From Methanococcoides sp. LMO-2 (GTDB lineage Archaea; Halobacteriota; Methanosarcinia; Methanosarcinales; Methanosarcinaceae), in assembly GCF_038432375.1 (NCBI RefSeq), contig NZ_JBCAUS010000005.1, positions 1 to 64,000 on the forward strand: DNA of 64,000 nt, in the 5' to 3' direction. The position numbers were made by a program, and so were the translations under genes. This document shows, one piece after another, positions 37,202 to 46,176 of the stretch. The notes under the pieces are model-generated. The model saw only the letters and a program-made list of their open reading frames with translations, was not told the origin of the DNA and made no database searches. Position 1 is the stretch's first letter. Every line of letters begins with the position of its first letter.

Positions 37202-39037
37202 TTATCGTCCCAACAGGTCTGCAACGATCTTTGCAGCATCCCCTTCCCCTATGACGGTCACCATATCATCGAACTCAAGCACAAGGTTTCCGTTCGCAAT
37301 GAATGATTCCTCGCCCCTTCTGACCATAAGCAAAAGGCTGTCCTCGGGAAGTGACAGCTCTTTGATGGCCTTGCCGGCAACCTTCGGGTTCGTTACCTTT
37401 ACTTCAAGGATGTCCCCTCCTTCGCCAACTTCACACATGGAGAACATGTGCGGCCTTCCCACCATATTATCAAGGAAAAGAGCGGTACTCATCGCAGGGC
37501 TCATAGCACGAATCTCAAGGTCCCAGAATGCATGGAGGTTCTCCATGTTGTTTACCCTGGCAATTATCTGGTCTTCCTTGAAGCCGAACTTGGTCTTGGC
37601 TATCTGGCTGACCAGAAGGTTAGTGTTGTCCTGATCAGTGCTTGCAATAACATACTTTGCATTTTCGATGCCTGCTTTCTTAAGTACGTTTACATCTTCG
37701 GCATCTCCGTGTATCACACGTATTCCGGATTTCATCAAACGCTGGCAGTTCTCTTCAGAGGATTCAATGACAATTACATTCTCCCCCCTCTTTTCGAACC
37801 TTTCAGAGAGTATCCTTCCGACCTCTCCGCCACCTACTACAAGAATTTCCATAGGGATCACTCCTAAAAATCTAGCCACATATTTTGACAGGAAACCTGT
37901 CATGAACACAGTAATAATTACAGTAAGGAATACCAGGCCAACAAGTTCCTGCCCGCCAGCCATATTTAGACCATTTAGCTTGATAGCGAAATAGGTTGCA
38001 ATGGATGCAGGAACTACACCACGTGGTCCTACAAATGATATGAAGAGCTTCTCTTTCGTCCTGAAGGTAGTCCTTGCAGTACTGGCGAACACAGCAAGTG
38101 GCCTGACAAAGAATATAAGCAGCAATACAACAACAATTCCGGCAGCGCCTATCCTGAAGATGTCCTCGAACTTCAGCATCGCAGCCAGTAGAATGAATAT
38201 CAAAGAAAGCATCATGACCACAAGGTCTGATTTGAATTCCTTCAGCGCTGCCTTGTAAGGAACATTGGAAGTACCTACAATAATACCGAACAGGGCTACT
38301 GCAAGAATTCCTGATTCATTACCCAAAGACTCTGCTATGACAAAGACCGTTATTACGGATGTAAGTGTCACAAAACGGACGACCTGTTCCGAAAGGACAG
38401 AATGAGACAGGAACCGGGTAAGCAAAAAGCCTCCTGCTGCACCCATGATAAGACCAAGTAGAGCCCTGTAGAGCAAAAATCCAACTACCTCAAACCCTGT
38501 TAGTCCGGAAATTATGACCTCAAAAACAAGTGCTGCCAGTATCACGCACACAGCATCGTTAAGCACACCTTCAAGTTCAAGTGCTTTGCTTACCCTGTGA
38601 TTTACACGCACCTGCCTTACAACAGGAGTTATGACTGTCGGACCTGTTGCGGTCACCAGGGCACCAAATGCAGCAGAGATCTCCAGAGGAAGACCAACTA
38701 TCAGATGGGTAAAGAGTGTCGCACATACAAAGGTAATTATAACGCCTACAGAGATTAGACTGACAACACCCTGCTGGATAGACCTCACTGATTTTATATC
38801 AATATGAAGGCCACCGTCGAAAACAATAACTGCCACACATAACGAAACGATAGCTGTCAGCCCCTCACCAAGAAGAGTAGGGTCCAATATTCCGAGCACC
38901 TCCGGTCCAATGATGATACCTTCGATCAGAAGGAAGATAAGAACAGGCATCTTGAACAATTTGCTCAGACTCTGGGCCACCAGGCTCATTACCAATACAG
39001 CAAGTGCGATCTGCAATAAGTATATAGATGATTCCAC
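37202..39037 (-). CDS. Cation:proton antiporter with TrkA-N/TrkA-C domains
   Basis: A 611-aa protein. Residues 1-385 form about 12 membrane spans of the CPA family (LFGIIVGTSNVPY, SFVGPRGVVPASIATYFAIKL). Residues about 395-520 are a TrkA-N/RCK Rossmann domain (ILVVGGGEVGRILSERFEKRG), and the last 80 form a TrkA-C domain. Probably a K+ or Na+/H+ exchanger gated by nucleotide. The GTG at 39037 has CAGGAG seven nt upstream and is chosen over a frame starting at 39061. Confidence 0.88.
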   Translation of the reverse strand: MESSIYLLQIALAVLVMSLVAQSLSKLFKMPVLIFLLIEGIIIGPEVLGILDPTLLGEGLTAIVSLCVAVIVFDGGLHIDIKSVRSIQQGVVSLISVGVIITFVCATLFTHLIVGLPLEISAAFGALVTATGPTVITPVVRQVRVNHRVSKALELEGVLNDAVCVILAALVFEVIISGLTGFEVVGFLLYRALLGLIMGAAGGFLLTRFLSHSVLSEQVVRFVTLTSVITVFVIAESLGNESGILAVALFGIIVGTSNVPYKAALKEFKSDLVVMMLSLIFILLAAMLKFEDIFRIGAAGIVVVLLLIFFVRPLAVFASTARTTFRTKEKLFISFVGPRGVVPASIATYFAIKLNGLNMAGGQELVGLVFLTVIITVFMTGFLSKYVARFLGVIPMEILVVGGGEVGRILSERFEKRGENVIVIESSEENCQRLMKSGIRVIHGDAEDVNVLKKAGIENAKYVIASTDQDNTNLLVSQIAKTKFGFKEDQIIARVNNMENLHAFWDLEIRAMSPAMSTALFLDNMVGRPHMFSMCEVGEGGDILEVKVTNPKVAGKAIKELSLPEDSLLLMVRRGEESFIANGNLVLEFDDMVTVIGEGDAAKIVADLLGR

Positions 39038-39225
39038 GGTCAGTCTCCTGAAGGCTGTCAATTATGTACAAACCTAAATAACGTTGTGTAAATAACGCCA
39101 TTAAAATATAAATTGTTTTTCAAAACTAAACACTGACAGAAGTTATCAGTGGAATTATAGTTCTGCAGAATGCATACCATACAAGGTATAAACAGAGTGA
39201 AAAAGCTATTTCAAAAAGAAGAAAT

Positions 39226-39250
39226 GTAGACCGGGATAAAGCCGGTCCAC
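39226..39250 (-). terminator. Terminator of the methylamine operon
   Basis: On the minus strand GTGGACCGG and CCGGTCTAC form a 9-bp stem with one G-U pair and a 7-nt loop, followed by ATTTCTTCTTTTTG. It lies 10 nt after the mtbB stop codon. Confidence 0.65.
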
Positions 39251-39259
39251 TTATTGAAT

Positions 39260-40663
39260 TTATGCGATGGTTTCCCTGAACTTGTCACAGCAGTTGATGT
39301 TGATGCCGAGGAGCTTCTCGATGTTCATCTTAGCTGCAATACCCTTTGCACAGCCTGGTACAGAGGTGATTACACCGATGTCGAGCTCTTCCCTGACTTC
39401 CCTCATGACGTACTCGTCTGAAAGGTCAGCATTCTCTACACCGAGCTTCTTTGAAACGTAGTCCTTTGCTTCGCCGATTCTCATGCTCTTTGTGAACTGC
39501 ATCCTTGCAACAAGGTCACCAGCTGCTCTCATACCGGTCATACCGGAAGCCATGATGTGTGCAATTGGCATACCGAGTGGGTCACCGACTCCGATCTATA
39601 TACCGTCGACGCCTGCGATCTCGACCATTGCCTTGCTTGCCCTGGTTACTGCATCTATTGGTGGTGTCTCAAGCATTGGGATACCGCCGACACCCATACC
39701 CATATCGACGTGACATGGAATTGGAGATGCCTCAACAGCTGCCTTCATGAATGTAACTGCACGACCAAGGTTCCATGCGGAGGTCTTGCTTGTGTTGGTG
39801 TTACATACTGGACCGAAGGTGTTTGCTCCTGCCTTTGCTGCAAGTGGTGCCTGCTGGTGTGGCCAGAGACCTGCAAGAACTGTACCATCATACTCAAGCT
39901 GTCCGTGCATACCGAGAACAAGTTCTCCTGCCATACCAGCGTTGATGTACATGTTAGGGAATTCCTTCCTGAGTGCTTCGATTGAGTAGAAGGAAGCGTA
40001 TGCGTCACCGTCACCAGCTGCACCGATGGTATCGAAGTTGACACCGTCACAGCCGACGTGCATAAGTCTCTGCATGATCCAGGTCATGTCACGGATTCCG
40101 TGGTCACCAGCTTTCTGGATGGATTCCTGAGCTTCAGAGATCTTGAAAGCCTTCATGAGGTCGCCTGGGTTCTCGAATGGACCATCAGGAGTGTAGTACA
40201 GACCCATGTTTGGCATTGCACCGTAGAGCATAGGGATAACCATGTTCTGCTGGCAAACTTCCATTGTCTGCTGTTCCTGTGCGATAACTGGCTTGACTGG
40301 CTTGAAACTGTAGTCGATGTGACCGAGTTCCATTGTGTCTGCACCAAATGCACGCTCGTGCATCATGGAACCGACAAGTCTGCTTGCAGGAATACCTACA
40401 CCGCTGTTACCCTGGTCACCATCGATCCTGATTGCACCGATATCGTGGGTTACAGGAACTTCCATACCTGGCTCTACACCAACGATCCTGTTAGGGTTGA
40501 TGATGATCTCGAGCATCTTCTCCATTTCATCTTCGGAAAGTGCTGCAATGTCACCAAGGTCTGCTGCATCTGCACAACCTGCTTCGATGTCAGCCATGAT
40601 GTCTTCCTTGTTCATGAAGATCTTTGCACCATCGCCCATTCTAAGGGAATATTCTGTTGCCAT
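39260..40663 (-). CDS. mtbB: Dimethylamine:corrinoid methyltransferase (pyrrolysine-containing)
   Basis: Transfers a methyl group from dimethylamine to the corrinoid of MtbC, starting DMA-dependent methanogenesis. The frame is interrupted only by an amber TAG at 39596-39598 (codon 356), matching the pyrrolysine position known for MtbB; read through, the protein is 467 aa, full family length. The sequence on both sides (EIAGVDGI, then [15 protein letters not shown]) continues without a break, so this is not a pseudogene. ATG has AAGGTGT upstream. It is the last gene of the operon, 27 nt after mtbC. Decoding needs the pyl genes, which lie outside this window. Confidence 0.97.
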
Positions 40664-40690
40664 GTTTACACCTTAAATTAATTGATGAAC

Positions 40691-41335
40691 TTATAAGAGA
40701 AGCTCTTTTGCTTTTGCTACTGCTTCACTTGCATTTTCTGCATAGCAGTCTGCGCCGATCTTCTTTGCCCATGCATCTGTTGCTGGTGCGCCACCGACCA
40801 TGACCTTAATGCCATCTCTCATACCGTTCTCCTTGAGGAGTTCGATAACATCTTTCTGGCCCTGAAGTGTGGTTGTCATAAGTGCGGAAAGACCGACCAT
40901 GTCAGCATCTACTTCCTTGCACTTGTCGATGAAGTTCTGGAGTGGGACATCCCTTCCGATATCGTGGACTTCGAAACCTGCTGCCTGGAGCATTGTTGAT
41001 ACGATTGCCTTACCGATGTCGTGAACGTCACCCTCGACGGTACCGTTGACAATTACACCGAGTTTGGAGCCTGCGCCTTCGCCGGATGCAAGTTCATCCT
41101 GAAGCATTTCTACACCAGCAGTCATTGCGTCAGCTGCCATCATGACGTGTGGAAGGAAAAGCTTTCCTCTCTCGAAGAGGACACCGACTTCGTTCATACC
41201 TGCTGCAAGACCATTGTCGATAAGTTCTACTGCTGGAGCCTGGCCCTTTGCCTTCTCTACTGCAGCTACTACATCATCTTTCTTGCAACTTACTACCGCA
41301 TCGGATAGTGTCTTGAATAATTCTTCGTTTGTCGT
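40691..41335 (-). CDS. mtbC: Dimethylamine corrinoid protein, apparent ACG start
   Basis: Carries the methyl group from MtbB to MtbA. Over 214 codons it matches MtbC in full: helical cap domain, then the B12-binding domain with D103, H105 and G108 (DVHDIG), H105 being the lower cobalt ligand. No in-frame ATG, GTG or TTG exists between the upstream TAG and Met47, which lies inside the conserved cap. An ACG at 41333-41335 begins at the expected N-terminus (then TNEELFK), seven nt after a perfect GGAGG. I therefore call ACG the start; a sequence error of ATG is the alternative. Followed by mtbB. Confidence 0.92.
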   Translation of the reverse strand, partial: TTNEELFKTLSDAVVSCKKDDVVAAVEKAKGQAPAVELIDNGLAAGMNEVGVLFERGKLFLPHVMMAADAMTAGVEMLQDELASGEGAGSKLGVIVNGTVEGDVHDIGKAIVSTMLQAAGFEVHDIGRDVPLQNFIDKCKEVDADMVGLSALMTTTLQGQKDVIELLKENGMRDGIKVMVGGAPATDAWAKKIGADCYAENASEAVAKAKELLL

Positions 41336-41398
41336 TTTACAACCTCCTTTGAAAACAATTCTATGATGATCCCGAAAAAGGACCTATAGAAAATGGAA

Positions 41399-41459
41399 AT
41401 GTAGTTGGCGGGTACCCCCGGCAACTTATCCCGGTGCTTACCCAAAAGTCCAACTACAT
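41399..41459 (-). promoter_or_regulatory. Large inverted repeat in the mtbC leader
   Basis: Perfect 10-bp arms ATGTAGTTGG (41399-41408) and CCAACTACAT (41450-41459) enclose a GC-rich core with further pairing (GGGTA/TACCC and CCGG/CCGG). It lies between the 52-aa gene and mtbC and could fold as RNA in the operon transcript or serve as a protein-binding site. Confidence 0.55.
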
Positions 41460-41471
41460 ATATATATTTTG
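41458..41471 (-). promoter_or_regulatory. Possible internal promoter of mtbC-mtbB
   Basis: On the minus strand AAAATATATATATG is a strong TATA-like element about 125 bp before the mtbC start. It partly overlaps one arm of the inverted repeat, so a factor bound there would interfere with or help TBP. Confidence 0.45.
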
Positions 41472-41483
41472 TGTTTTGCGTCC

Positions 41484-41642
41484 TTAGAATTGGGACACAA
41501 ATGTCCTTGCCTGCCATAATGCAATCAATGCAATAACAACGATTGCAACCATCCAGGTGTATTCTGCTGCCGGTATAGGGGCCATGGTCATATCGAAACC
41601 TTCGCCATAGTAACCTACCATAAAGTCATTCATTGCTCCCAT
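41484..41642 (-). CDS. 52-aa membrane microprotein of the methylamine operon
   Basis: A small gene with AAGGAGG before its ATG. The product starts MGAMNDFMVGYYGEG, has one hydrophobic helix (residues about 30-44, WMVAIVVIALIALW) and ends QARTFVSQF. It lies 12 nt after the 97-aa gene and two genes after the permease mttP, so a role as a permease subunit or modulator is a reasonable guess. No family could be assigned. Coding is supported by the Shine-Dalgarno, the operon position and the clean transmembrane profile. Confidence 0.72.
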   Translation of the reverse strand: MGAMNDFMVGYYGEGFDMTMAPIPAAEYTWMVAIVVIALIALWQARTFVSQF

Positions 41643-41654
41643 AATCAAACCTCC

Positions 41655-41948
41655 TTATACGTACTCCAGGCATGCATCGGATGCACGAACCTTTCCGAAG
41701 TCAGTGATCACATATTTGTGCAAGAGGAAGCCTTTCTTGTATACGCCATCCTCATCAACCTTTGACTCTACAGACTTGAGCATACCACCTGAAGCAAGCT
41801 CAAGGATATCGAAGTTGATCGAATCCCTACCGAAATTGCTGTTCATGTTGTACTCTTTCTGGACCTGTGTGACTATCTCATTGTTCCAGTGCTCTTTCTC
41901 ATCAGAGAATAGCTCAAGTAACCTAAATTTAATTGGACGTTGTGCCAT
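41655..41948 (-). CDS. 97-aa winged-helix-like protein of the methylamine operon
   Basis: A 97-aa soluble protein (MAQRPIKFRLLELFSDEKEHWN, then FDILELASGGMLKSVES, a beta-hairpin and YVITDFGKVRASDA). The helix-helix-wing order resembles a small winged helix. It starts at an ATG with GAGGTG upstream, the GAGGTG itself being the last codons of mttP, so it is coupled to the permease. Function unknown; a local regulator is a possibility. An upstream GTG at 41957 is the alternative start. Confidence 0.75.
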   Translation of the reverse strand: MAQRPIKFRLLELFSDEKEHWNNEIVTQVQKEYNMNSNFGRDSINFDILELASGGMLKSVESKVDEDGVYKKGFLLHKYVITDFGKVRASDACLEYV

Positions 41949-41949
41949 T

Positions 41950-43014
41950 TCACTCACCTCTCAGAGATTCTGCTTCACCTGTTTCTTCAGAGATCATTAC
42001 AAAGCTACCGAGGACACAAAGTGCACCACCGACAAGTACTGTCCATGCTGGAACCTGTGCAAGGAACAGGTACATGAAGATCACAGCACAAAGACCGTAC
42101 AGGTTACCAATACCCTGACCTCTTCCGACACCAATGAGTGGGAATGACTTGTACCAGGAGACATAACAGTAACCAAATGTGATACCTGCGAATCCAAGTA
42201 CCAGTATTGACAGTGGGTTGAATGCCTGAATTGCATACTCAAAGATTGGATATCCAGCAAGTGCGACTGCAGGTACAAGGATGATCCACCAGATAAGGTT
42301 CTCACCAAGGAATCTGATTGTAATACCTACATCAGGCTCTGCAATGTCAAGACCCTTACCAGCAATTGCGCCTTCAATACCCCATCCGAGTGCAGCCATC
42401 AGACCACCGACGTATCCAATATAGTTGATACTACCAGCGGAAATCTCAGCGATTGCTCCACCGACGAAGATGGTTAGACCACCAATAATGATAACAAAGA
42501 TACCTGCCCAGGCTCTCTTGGAGATCTGTTCACCATACCATTGTCTTGCAAGGATGGAACCGATCACAGGGTACAACAAAGCAGCGACTGCTGCGAATCC
42601 TGCTCCAATGAATCCAATAGCGATGAATGAACCAAGGATAGCCATAGGTCCACCGAAGATTGATGCAAGGAAGAACCACTTACTGCATGGGTGGAATTCT
42701 TTCAATGTCCTTGACATTTCGCCGAACTTACCGAGCACACCATTCCATAACAGAAGTGCAAGGATAACAGTTAACGCATTGAATGCGGAAATAAGGACAG
42801 CGACCACAAGCGTTGCAGCGGTACCGTTTTCATATGTTCCTGCGCCTGTAGGATCAGCGATGTTGATCCACATTGCATCGAATGGAGGTAATGCCCAGAT
42901 AATTGTACCTGGAATATACCAAATACCCCATAGGATTGCACAGAAAAGGGCCCACATATAACCCTTGTTCATCTTTCTTTTATTTTCTAGTTTCTTTAAC
43001 TCTCTTATGTCCAA
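41950..43014 (-). CDS. mttP: Trimethylamine permease
   Basis: A 354-aa membrane protein with about ten hydrophobic helices, the proposed TMA importer of Methanosarcina (MttP), distantly like the RhaT/EamA drug-metabolite transporters. Residues 18-40 (NKGYMWALFCAILWGIWYIPG) form the first helix. The start is a TTG with a strong GGAGGAG five nt upstream, which may keep permease levels below those of the abundant methyltransferases. Its stop overlaps the region of the next gene's Shine-Dalgarno. A large hairpin lies between mttC and this gene. Confidence 0.9.
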   Translation of the reverse strand: MDIRELKKLENKRKMNKGYMWALFCAILWGIWYIPGTIIWALPPFDAMWINIADPTGAGTYENGTAATLVVAVLISAFNALTVILALLLWNGVLGKFGEMSRTLKEFHPCSKWFFLASIFGGPMAILGSFIAIGFIGAGFAAVAALLYPVIGSILARQWYGEQISKRAWAGIFVIIIGGLTIFVGGAIAEISAGSINYIGYVGGLMAALGWGIEGAIAGKGLDIAEPDVGITIRFLGENLIWWIILVPAVALAGYPIFEYAIQAFNPLSILVLGFAGITFGYCYVSWYKSFPLIGVGRGQGIGNLYGLCAVIFMYLFLAQVPAWTVLVGGALCVLGSFVMISEETGEAESLRGE

Positions 43015-43092
43015 ATTAACTCCTCCTCCAACTCTTTTATAATGATAATAATTGACACAAGTAATATTCTATACGACTCCAATTTACTTAAA

Positions 43093-43134
43093 GAAGTACA
43101 GTGAAGGGTTCTTACGAACACTCCACTGTTCTTC
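43093..43134 (-). terminator. Long hairpin between mttC and mttP (attenuator or processing site)
   Basis: ACAGTGAAGGGTTC (43098-43111) and GAACACTCCACTGT (43116-43129) form a 14-bp stem with one mismatch and one wobble and a TTAC loop; flanking GAAG/CTTC extends it. It follows the mttC stop by about 10 nt. No T-run follows closely on the minus strand, so a stability or processing element is as likely as partial termination. Confidence 0.6.
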
Positions 43135-43144
43135 CAAAGCAGAT

Positions 43145-43795
43145 TTACTCAGCAGCTGCGTTGCATTTAACGACAGCGTCTGTTGCGTTCTCAGCGTAGA
43201 TGTCTGCGCCGATCTTGTCTGCCCAGTCCTGGGTAACAGGTGCGCCACCGACCATTGTCTTTACGGTGTCACGTACACCAGCTTCCTTGAGCTGCTCTTC
43301 GACCTGCATCTGAAGGACCATTGTGGTGGTCATGAGTGCGGAAGAACCGATCACGAGTGGCTTGTGTTCCTTGACTGCATCGACGTATGTACCGATTGCA
43401 ACATCTCTTCCGAGGTCAACGACCTTGAATCCAGCGATCTTGAGCATTGTTGCGACAATGTCCTTACCGATGGAGTGGATGTCACCCTCGATGGTACCGA
43501 TGACGATTGTTCCCTTGTTCTTAGCCTCTGCTCCCTGTGCCTCAAGGACAGGGGTAAGGACTGCTACACCAGCGCTCATTGCTTCGGATGCTGCAATGAC
43601 GTGTGGAAGGAAAAGTGTACCCTGCTCGAACTGGTCACCGACTTCGTTCATACCTGCGGTAAGACCATCCTGAATAAGGGATACTACATCGACACCTGCA
43701 TCGACTGCTTCTTCACAAATCTCTTCTACTGCCTCGTCATCGAAATCCATGACAGCAGCTTTTGCTTTTGCGTTAATTTCATCCTGTGATACCAT
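43145..43795 (-). CDS. mttC: Trimethylamine corrinoid protein
   Basis: Accepts the methyl group from MttB and passes it to coenzyme M through MtbA. The 216-aa protein has the four-helix cap (residues 1-90) and the cobalamin domain with D105, H107 and G110 (DIHSIG), S/T loop SALMTTT and GGAP motif GGAPVTQDWADKIGAD. ATG with AAAGGAG. It is a paralog of MtbC downstream and follows mttB by 41 nt. Confidence 0.97.
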   Translation of the reverse strand: MVSQDEINAKAKAAVMDFDDEAVEEICEEAVDAGVDVVSLIQDGLTAGMNEVGDQFEQGTLFLPHVIAASEAMSAGVAVLTPVLEAQGAEAKNKGTIVIGTIEGDIHSIGKDIVATMLKIAGFKVVDLGRDVAIGTYVDAVKEHKPLVIGSSALMTTTMVLQMQVEEQLKEAGVRDTVKTMVGGAPVTQDWADKIGADIYAENATDAVVKCNAAAE

Positions 43796-43836
43796 TTTTA
43801 AAACTCCTTTATTTTTGTAAATTATTGTTGAACAAT

Positions 43837-45333
43837 TTACATGCTGGCTCTGAAGTCAGCATCTGCCTTGTCAACGATTGCCTGCATGTCCTTTAAGAGG
43901 TCAGCTGCAATTGGCTTTACCTCGTGGTTCTTCATGATGTCGACATACTTCTCGTGTGCGACGGTTGCGATATCCTTGGAACCTGCTGCTTCCCAGTCTC
44001 CGAACATGTCCCTGTCGAAGATGTCTGGAGCGGATACAATACCGATGTTGTTCCTGGTTTCCTTGTGTGCAAGGAAGTTGTTACCGATTCCTACCTTCTG
44101 GATAGATGGTACACCAAGGGTCTGGTCGGTTACTGGGACACCACGCATTGCGGACTTTGTCATCTTGATGATGTCGTTATCGATGATGAACTGCTCCTGG
44201 GAGAAGGTCATACCGAGCTCAAGCATTCCACCACCATAGAGGGTGTTACATCCTGCGAATGCTGGAAGAAGTGTGGTCATTGTCTTCTCGTGACCTGCCT
44301 GTCCGTCTGGGACTTTAGCATCTGCCTAGGTACCTGCAACATAGGTTGGAAGGCCATAGAACTGACCCATCTTACCGACTGCAGCGCTGATAAGACCGAG
44401 TTCTGGTGCACCGACTGGAGCGGTTCCCTTTCTCAGGTCGAAGGTTGTGGTTGAGCTACCGTAGAATACTGCTGCACCTGGCTGGACGAGCTGTGCAAGT
44501 ACGATACCTGCAAGGATCTCAGCGTTGTGTGTAACGAGTGTACCTGCCCTGAATACTGGGGAGGATCCACCGGACATTGCCATACTGAGTACGTTTACTG
44601 GCATACCGAATTTAGCACCCTTGATGATGACCTGACATGCGTTGACACTGAGCTCGAGTGGGCTGGTTGGGCAGAGAAGCATGGAGAAGATTGGCTTCTT
44701 GCGAGCTTCCTCGGAGTCGCCACCGTAGTATGCGTCGACAATTCCCTTGTAGTACTCGACGTTCTCACCGACAGGGTCGATGTGGTGGAAGTGTTTTGTT
44801 GTGTTTGCGAGAGGTGTGAGTGTCTCGTGGACATCCTGCATACCCTTGCCTGCCCAGTCCCTTGCGGAAACGGTAAGTGAGAAGTAGCTGAAACCGTCGA
44901 GGTAGTCACAGACCTTTGCGGTATCTGCAATATCCTGCTCAACAGAGTCGACTGTCTCGTATTTACCTGGTGCGACGTAGTTGCACATCTTGACACCGGT
45001 ACCGAAAGGAATCCAGTGGACCTTACCCTTGTGCTCCATGTCGACGGTGTTCTTCTTGTCACGACCGTAGAGCATGAATCTGGATGGTGCGTCCATAAGT
45101 GCCCTGTTTACAAGGAACTCTGGGATCTTTACGACCTGGGTCTTCTCATCGACTTCACAGCCAGCTTCCTTGAAGATTGCCCTTGCGTCTGCATCAGATA
45201 CCTGAATACCAGGGTTCTGGAAAACTTCCATTGAAGCGTAGTGGATTGCTCTCATGTCATCTTCGGAGAACAATTCTAACTGGACACCCTGAAGTGGGAA
45301 TCTAGCTGGGTAAAAAGTTTCGCTATATGCCAT
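43837..45333 (-). CDS. mttB: Trimethylamine:corrinoid methyltransferase (pyrrolysine-containing)
   Basis: Demethylates trimethylamine onto MttC. The only interruption is an amber TAG at 44326-44328 (codon 336), close to the known Pyl334 of M. barkeri MttB; read through it gives a 498-aa full-length protein with conserved sequence on both sides (YVAGT, then [11 protein letters not shown]). It uses an ATG with AAAGGAG upstream and is the first gene of the operon. The promoter appears to lie about 400 bp upstream. MtpB/MtgB-type members without Pyl are excluded by the amber codon. Confidence 0.97.
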
Positions 45334-45742
45334 TTTCTTTACAACTCCTTTATTTGTCTTTTTTTAGTAAGGCCTGCACCATTCAACCTGAATGTTGCCG
45401 CCCATAATTCTGGCAGTTCCAATACATCCGGAGGGACCTTGAAGGCAGATCGCCCATCAGGCAAACAGATGTGTTCGGAAATGTCAATTAATTCCATCGA
45501 CATGAAACACGAATGAACAGGATTGCAAAACGCACATCAGTGCAAGCCTCGTACAGGAGAGCATGCAACCATCCATTATTGTATCTCACATGGCACACTG
45601 CAACATCTGTGAAAACCGGTATCAAACCCCGGGTACATATCTACAAGAGACCTGTACCACCAGGACACATTCCGGACTTGCCAACAAAATGCTGTAATGT
45701 ACACATTCGATTTAATTGATAATACCCTGTTTTCAACACGCG

Positions 45743-45753
45743 TATATATATTT
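45743..45753 (-). promoter_or_regulatory. Probable mttB operon TATA box
   Basis: On the minus strand AAATATATATA with a purine-poor BRE-like GACCAGC before it. Start of transcription would be near 45718. It is the strongest TATA element of the leader region. Confidence 0.5.
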
Positions 45754-46122
45754 GCTGGTCAGGCCAACAAAAAATATATCTAATACAATGTCCTGAAAAG
45801 GACAAAATTTGGATGAAATACACACATTTTTTTTTTGCCATACTGGCAAATCAAGATTAATTGCCCATCGAATCAGAACAGTAACAATTCGCAATTATTG
45901 CCAGAAAACACGATCATAAGCCGCTGGTATAAAATATATGAAAATTGTGGCCAAAATAACACAAGAAAAGTTGCTCCTGATATTATAGTATACACATGTG
46001 CCAATTGACAGGTGCATTAAATTTGATGTGTTGTTGCCAGCATAACACCATTTTTCCAAAAGACCAAATTTTGAAAAAAAAGAAGAAGAATTCAACAAAA
46101 GCCTTAAATAAGAAAAGTAAAT

Positions 46123-46144
46123 GCCGCCCTGACTCGCGGGCGGC
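46123..46144 (-). terminator. ramA terminator
   Basis: GCCGCCC and GGGCGGC make a perfect 7-bp GC-rich stem with an 8-nt loop; on the minus strand it is followed by ATTTACTTTTCTTATTT. It lies about 35 nt after the ramA stop. Confidence 0.7.
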
Positions 46145-46176
46145 AGAGAAGATATGCAGCCATACCAGAGGCAGGC

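Larger units (their letters stand above)
45334..46176. other. Long leader and promoter region of mttB; ramA 3' region
   Basis: An 843-bp gap without a convincing gene. From right to left it contains the ramA terminator (46123-46144), AT-rich DNA, a strong minus-strand TATA box (45743-45753) and a leader of roughly 385 nt before mttB that contains short hairpins, such as CATTCAACCTGAATG near 45382. Long untranslated leaders are known for methanogen methyltransferase genes. A 68-codon plus-strand frame at 45513-45719 was judged random. Confidence 0.6.

Noticed and set aside
39260-40663. mtbB seen as a frame broken into two ORFs (pseudogene)
   Set aside because: The single interruption is TAG at the known pyrrolysine position and both halves are fully conserved. 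The same holds for mttB at 44326-44328.
41293-41517. 74-codon minus-strand frame covering the mtbC leader
   Set aside because: It runs through the inverted repeat and into mtbC in another frame; the mtbC frame with ACG and the 52-aa gene explain the region better.
45513-45719. 68-codon plus-strand frame in the mttB leader region
   Set aside because: No family resemblance, no Shine-Dalgarno, low-quality composition, and antisense to the mttB leader.
45334-46176. Possible tRNA-Pyl or other RNA gene near mttB
   Set aside because: No cloverleaf, TPsiC-like motif or CCA-type end found on either strand by eye.
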